Under the pieces are notes generated by a model, which worked only from the letters and a program-made list of their open reading frames with translations, did no database searches and was not told the DNA's origin. The translations under genes were made by a program, and so were the position numbers. From NCBI GenBank assembly GCA_021234155.1, contig JAJEKV010000052.1, positions 5,005,606-5,069,605 of the forward strand: DNA of 64,000 bases, given 5' to 3'. This document shows, in pieces, positions 60,713 through 64,000 of the stretch (positions are counted from its first letter, which is position 1; every line of letters starts with the position of its first letter). The DNA comes from Isoetes taiwanensis (lineage: Eukaryota; Streptophyta; Lycopodiopsida; Isoetales; Isoetaceae).

Positions 60713-62222
60713 GGTGCATGTTGGAGCCTAATAATGTGGCATCTTTGAGCCTAGGTGGCATAAGCTGGAGCTGCCCACATGGCATGCCTTGAGTCACCTT
60801 GGCATGTTTGCGCTAGGTGGCATGTTGGAGCTTAGGTGACATGTTGGAGCCCACGCGGCATGTTTGGAGCCACCTTGGCATGTTGGAGTCCATGTGGTAT
60901 GCTTGTTTTACCTTAGCATGTTTGAGCCTAAGTGGTAATGCTCTGGAGCCTCAGGGTGGTATGCTGGAGCCACCTTGGCATGCTAGGAGCCTAGGTGGCA
61001 TTTCAGCCCATGTGAAGTAGTTTGGAGCCTAGGTGGTATGCGTTTGGGCCACCTTGGCACGCTGGGAGCCTAGATAGCATGTTGGAGCCACCTTTGGGAA
61101 TATTAGAGCCTAGGGTGGTATGTTAGGAGCCTACTTGGTATGTTAGGAGCAAATTTTGGCATGTTAGAGCCTAGGTGGTATGTTGGAGCCTAGGTGAGAT
61201 GTTGAGCCACCTCGCATGTTGAGCCTAGGTGGCGGTTTGAGCCACCTTTGCACGCGTTGGAGCCTATGTGGTAGCGGTTGGAGCCACCTTGGCAATACTG
61301 CGTTCTCACGCGGGCATGGCTTTTCGGAGCCGCCTTGGCATGTCGGGAGCCTAGGTGGCATGCTGGCTCCACGCAGCATGCTCTGAGCCACACCTAGGCA
61401 TGTTGGAGCCCACTGGCATGCTTTTGGAGCCTAGGTGGCAGAAGTGTTTGAGTATTGGCTCTGCAGGCTGTTTGGAGCCTCAGGTGGCATGTTTACACAC
61501 CTTTGGTATGTTGGAGCTCTAGGTGGCATGTTGGAGCCTACCTTGGCATGTTGGGAGCCTAGCCACCTTGGCACGCTGGAGCCCACGCGGGTATGTTGGA
61601 GCTCAGTGGCATGTTGGGAACCCACGTGGCATGCTCTTGAGACACCTTGGCATATTTGGAGCCCATCGGCATGTTTGGAGCTTCAACTAGGTGGCATGTT
61701 GGAGACCATAAGCCTGGAGCCGCCTAGGCATGTTGGAGCCTAGTGGCAGCGCTAGAGCCCATGTGTTTGAGACACCTTGGTATGTTTGGCTTCAGGTGGC
61801 ATGTTTGGACACCTTGGCATGTTTGAGCCACCTCGGCCATGTTGGAAGCTCTCCACTTAGGCATGTTTGGAGCCAACTAGGTGGTATGTAGGAGCCCATG
61901 TGGCATGCTCTTGGAGCCACCTTGGCATGCTGGAGCCTAGGTGGCATGTTTGAGCCACCTTGCCATTGGAACCCATGGGATGTTTGAGCCACCTTTGGAA
62001 TGTTGGAGGCTAGGTGGCATGTTGGAGCCTCGCGCGGGTATTTCGGAGCCTAGGGTGTAAGTTTGGAGCTACCGGCTATGTTTGAGCCTAGGTGGGTATG
62101 TTGGAGCTTAGGTGGTATGGTGGGAGCCTGTGCGGCGTTTGAGCCACCTTGGCATGTTAGACCTCGCTGCGGGTATGTTAGATCCGCGTGGTATGTTAGA
62201 GCTCGCCAGTATGCTAGAGCCA
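60713..62222 (-). repeat. 19-bp minisatellite, right arm in opposite orientation
   Basis: About 1.5 kb is made of variants of AGCCTAGGTGGCATGTTGG, the reverse complement of the left-arm unit. Units often alternate CCTAGGTGGCATG with CCACCTTGGCATG, giving a 38-base higher-order period. The orientation switch lies at about 60700-60713 with almost no spacer. Confidence 0.93.
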
Positions 62223-64000
62223 AACAGTGGCAGGCAATGGATCCTAGGCCAACGCTTGGAACCATAAAATTGAAATATATAAATTGAACCATTGTAAATA
62301 TTTTATGTACCAAGATGGACCCGGGCTTAAGATCTTGATCCCCGGCCGTATTATATCATTGGCCCTTAAAATGACGCTACTGCGGATGCACTATGATATC
62401 AACTACCGTGATATTGATCCGCCCTCCTTTCATTGGCTCCTTACCAGCCCTCGGCATTAATGGGCCTCAGATTTGTCATTTCCATTGGCTATGCATGATG
62501 GCGAGCCGCTTTGGCCGCGACAATGCGCTCGTGTATTTTTCTCCCTTAGTTATGGGCGTATGTGCCGCAACTCTCGGCTATGTATGCCGGAAAGCCTTTT
62601 CCACTCTGGGGTTATGGCTGGCGAAGGCTGAGGAAGATTACTTGCATACATCTATGTTTGATCACAATGGGAAGCAGAAAGCAGCAAATTTTGAATCTCA
62701 TATAAAGCGCCATGAGACGCATTTCAATCTGGGCTACCATTCCGTTGCATCGCGGTAAGGTTGCTTCACCGGCCATGGCAGTTCACCTTATAACCATATC
62801 ATATCGGGCTTTGGTCTCATTTTTCTTTTGTCTCATACGTAATTTATGGCGCTTTCTTGTGGCTCGCGGTGCCGCAACAACGCACTAACAATGCCGACCC
62901 AATGCTAAAAGCTTTTTATCTGTGGTTGAGGAAGTGGTCAAGAATCGACAAGGCCAGCTTTGAAAATGCCGAGGAGATATATCGATGAGGAAAAGGGCAA
63001 GACTAAGGTCGACAATGTGCAAATGAGTATCTCATTGATGTAGTGTCCCGCCTAACCTGATGAGAAAAACTGTGGTATTGAGGGTTTTGATTGCATTTAA
63101 AATTAAGGTTATGATGTTGCCGCTCTCATGCAATGGCTATGGTGATATCAGAGCAAAGATCCAAAGGAGGTGCAAAATCCTTTATTCTATTTCGATTTCT
63201 CCTTTTTCTTCATTTTTGCTTCTATTTTACGCTCTAGGGCGCTAGAGTTTCCTTTTGAAGGGCTAGCGCTGCATTGACAATAGCTGATCAGTCACAAAGA
63301 ACACATGCGTCCGGCCCAAGCCTTTATTTTCTTCTAATTTTTTTCCAGAGTAACTACCTGCATGACTCATCTCTTTGATTTTTCTTCGGGGATAATCACA
63401 GTAGCCTTTTAAGTGGTTTGAAGAGCAATACTCTTTTCTTCCTTCAAACCTTCACTACTAGTACGTATATATAAACAAAGGTGATTATAGCCATCTTTAT
63501 GGCATCTTATTTTTCACATGTACAATACTTGTACTGCAGTGAACTAAACAAAGTGAATTGTCACTTTGGAAACATTGATAGTTTATGGCATCTTGTTTTG
63601 TCGGTGGATACAAAAAAGAGTAGCTAAGCTATATAATATGATTAATGGCCTTGTACAAAATAAAAATAATTCGATTTCTTCAACTTCACCGCATCAGCTT
63701 TATGGTTTGAATTCTCGCTTCTAAATTATGTGTGTTCATCTTTTCCATCCAATCATGGTTGTAAATGCACATTTATTCATACAAATGATTTATCACCAAG
63801 ATAAAATAAAAGAACTTCATAGCACTTACACTTCTAATGATCTAAAACTACAATAAACTAAGCAATAATTAATTCCCACAAAGTTATCTTAAATGCTACA
63901 TCATATTGCTCTTTTTAATTGTGATATATATTAGTTTTTATTTGAATGTATGCCACGCCAATACATGATTAGTTAGAAGTTATATTAGAAACAAACGCTT
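62223..64000. other. Right edge; hypothetical frame only
   Basis: Plus frame 62393-62758 (121 residues) has one hydrophobic stretch (ALVYFSPLVMGVCAATLGYV) followed by a charged C-terminal half, but no known domain; it may be an exon fragment. From 63300 onward the DNA is AT-rich with no coding track. Confidence 0.35.

Noticed and set aside
59469-61743. Frames of 60-165 residues rich in CHLGPTCH or MLEPW motifs
   Set aside because: They are periodic translations of the 19-bp minisatellite and occur on both strands.

Overview
The window looks like nuclear DNA of a land plant, probably a non-seed plant (fern, lycophyte or bryophyte; this placement is inference). The grounds are a chloroplast-type lipase with a transit-peptide-like leader, GT-AG introns, ankyrin and F-box remnants, pieces of Ty3/gypsy, Ty1/copia and LINE elements, and very large amounts of tandem repeat in AT-rich DNA. 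I see no intact, confidently functional single-copy gene. Almost every recognisable coding track is broken by stops or 1-2 base shifts. Repeat copies also differ by many small clustered indels, so part of the damage may be consensus error in the assembly rather than true decay.

Layout. 0.6-2.1 kb: a minus-strand class 3 lipase (phospholipase A1 type) with a broken leader and an altered nucleophile motif. 2.4-4.4 kb: a CATG-rich microsatellite, short repeats and an ankyrin fragment. 4.9-8.2 kb: a two-exon, plus-strand, transposase-like gene of a multi-copy eukaryotic type, with a 5'-truncated LINE tail inserted in its intron, followed by a repeat array. 9.0-25.6 kb: five head-to-tail copies of a 2.6-3.9 kb macro-repeat in two diverged types (A, A, A, B, B), punctuated by (CTT)n tracts and a conserved hairpin segment; the first copy keeps a piece of Ty3/gypsy integrase. 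26.2-29.0 kb: an unrelated 1.43 kb tandem duplication. 29-37 kb: mostly featureless, with degenerate repeats. 37.6-39.15 kb: a 1.6 kb polypurine tract. 39.7-46.8 kb: several minisatellites with periods of about 120, 162 and 168 bp and a copia trace. 47.0-49.9 kb: tandem F-box-like remnants, with an inverted copy at 58.6-59.2 kb. 50.3-54.0 kb: a minus-strand multi-exon track whose C-terminal half resembles a DNA amino-methyltransferase (DLPYG motif followed by a motif-I-like region). At least four of its introns carry copies of a GTATTC/GAATAC palindrome. 59.35-62.22 kb: a 19-bp minisatellite that reverses orientation in the middle, forming a 2.9 kb inverted repeat.

The genes do not form a pathway. 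The most interesting items are the methyltransferase-like gene with palindrome-bearing introns, the inverted minisatellite, and the macro-repeat array whose hairpin segment seems to be removed by recombination between flanking CTT tracts.
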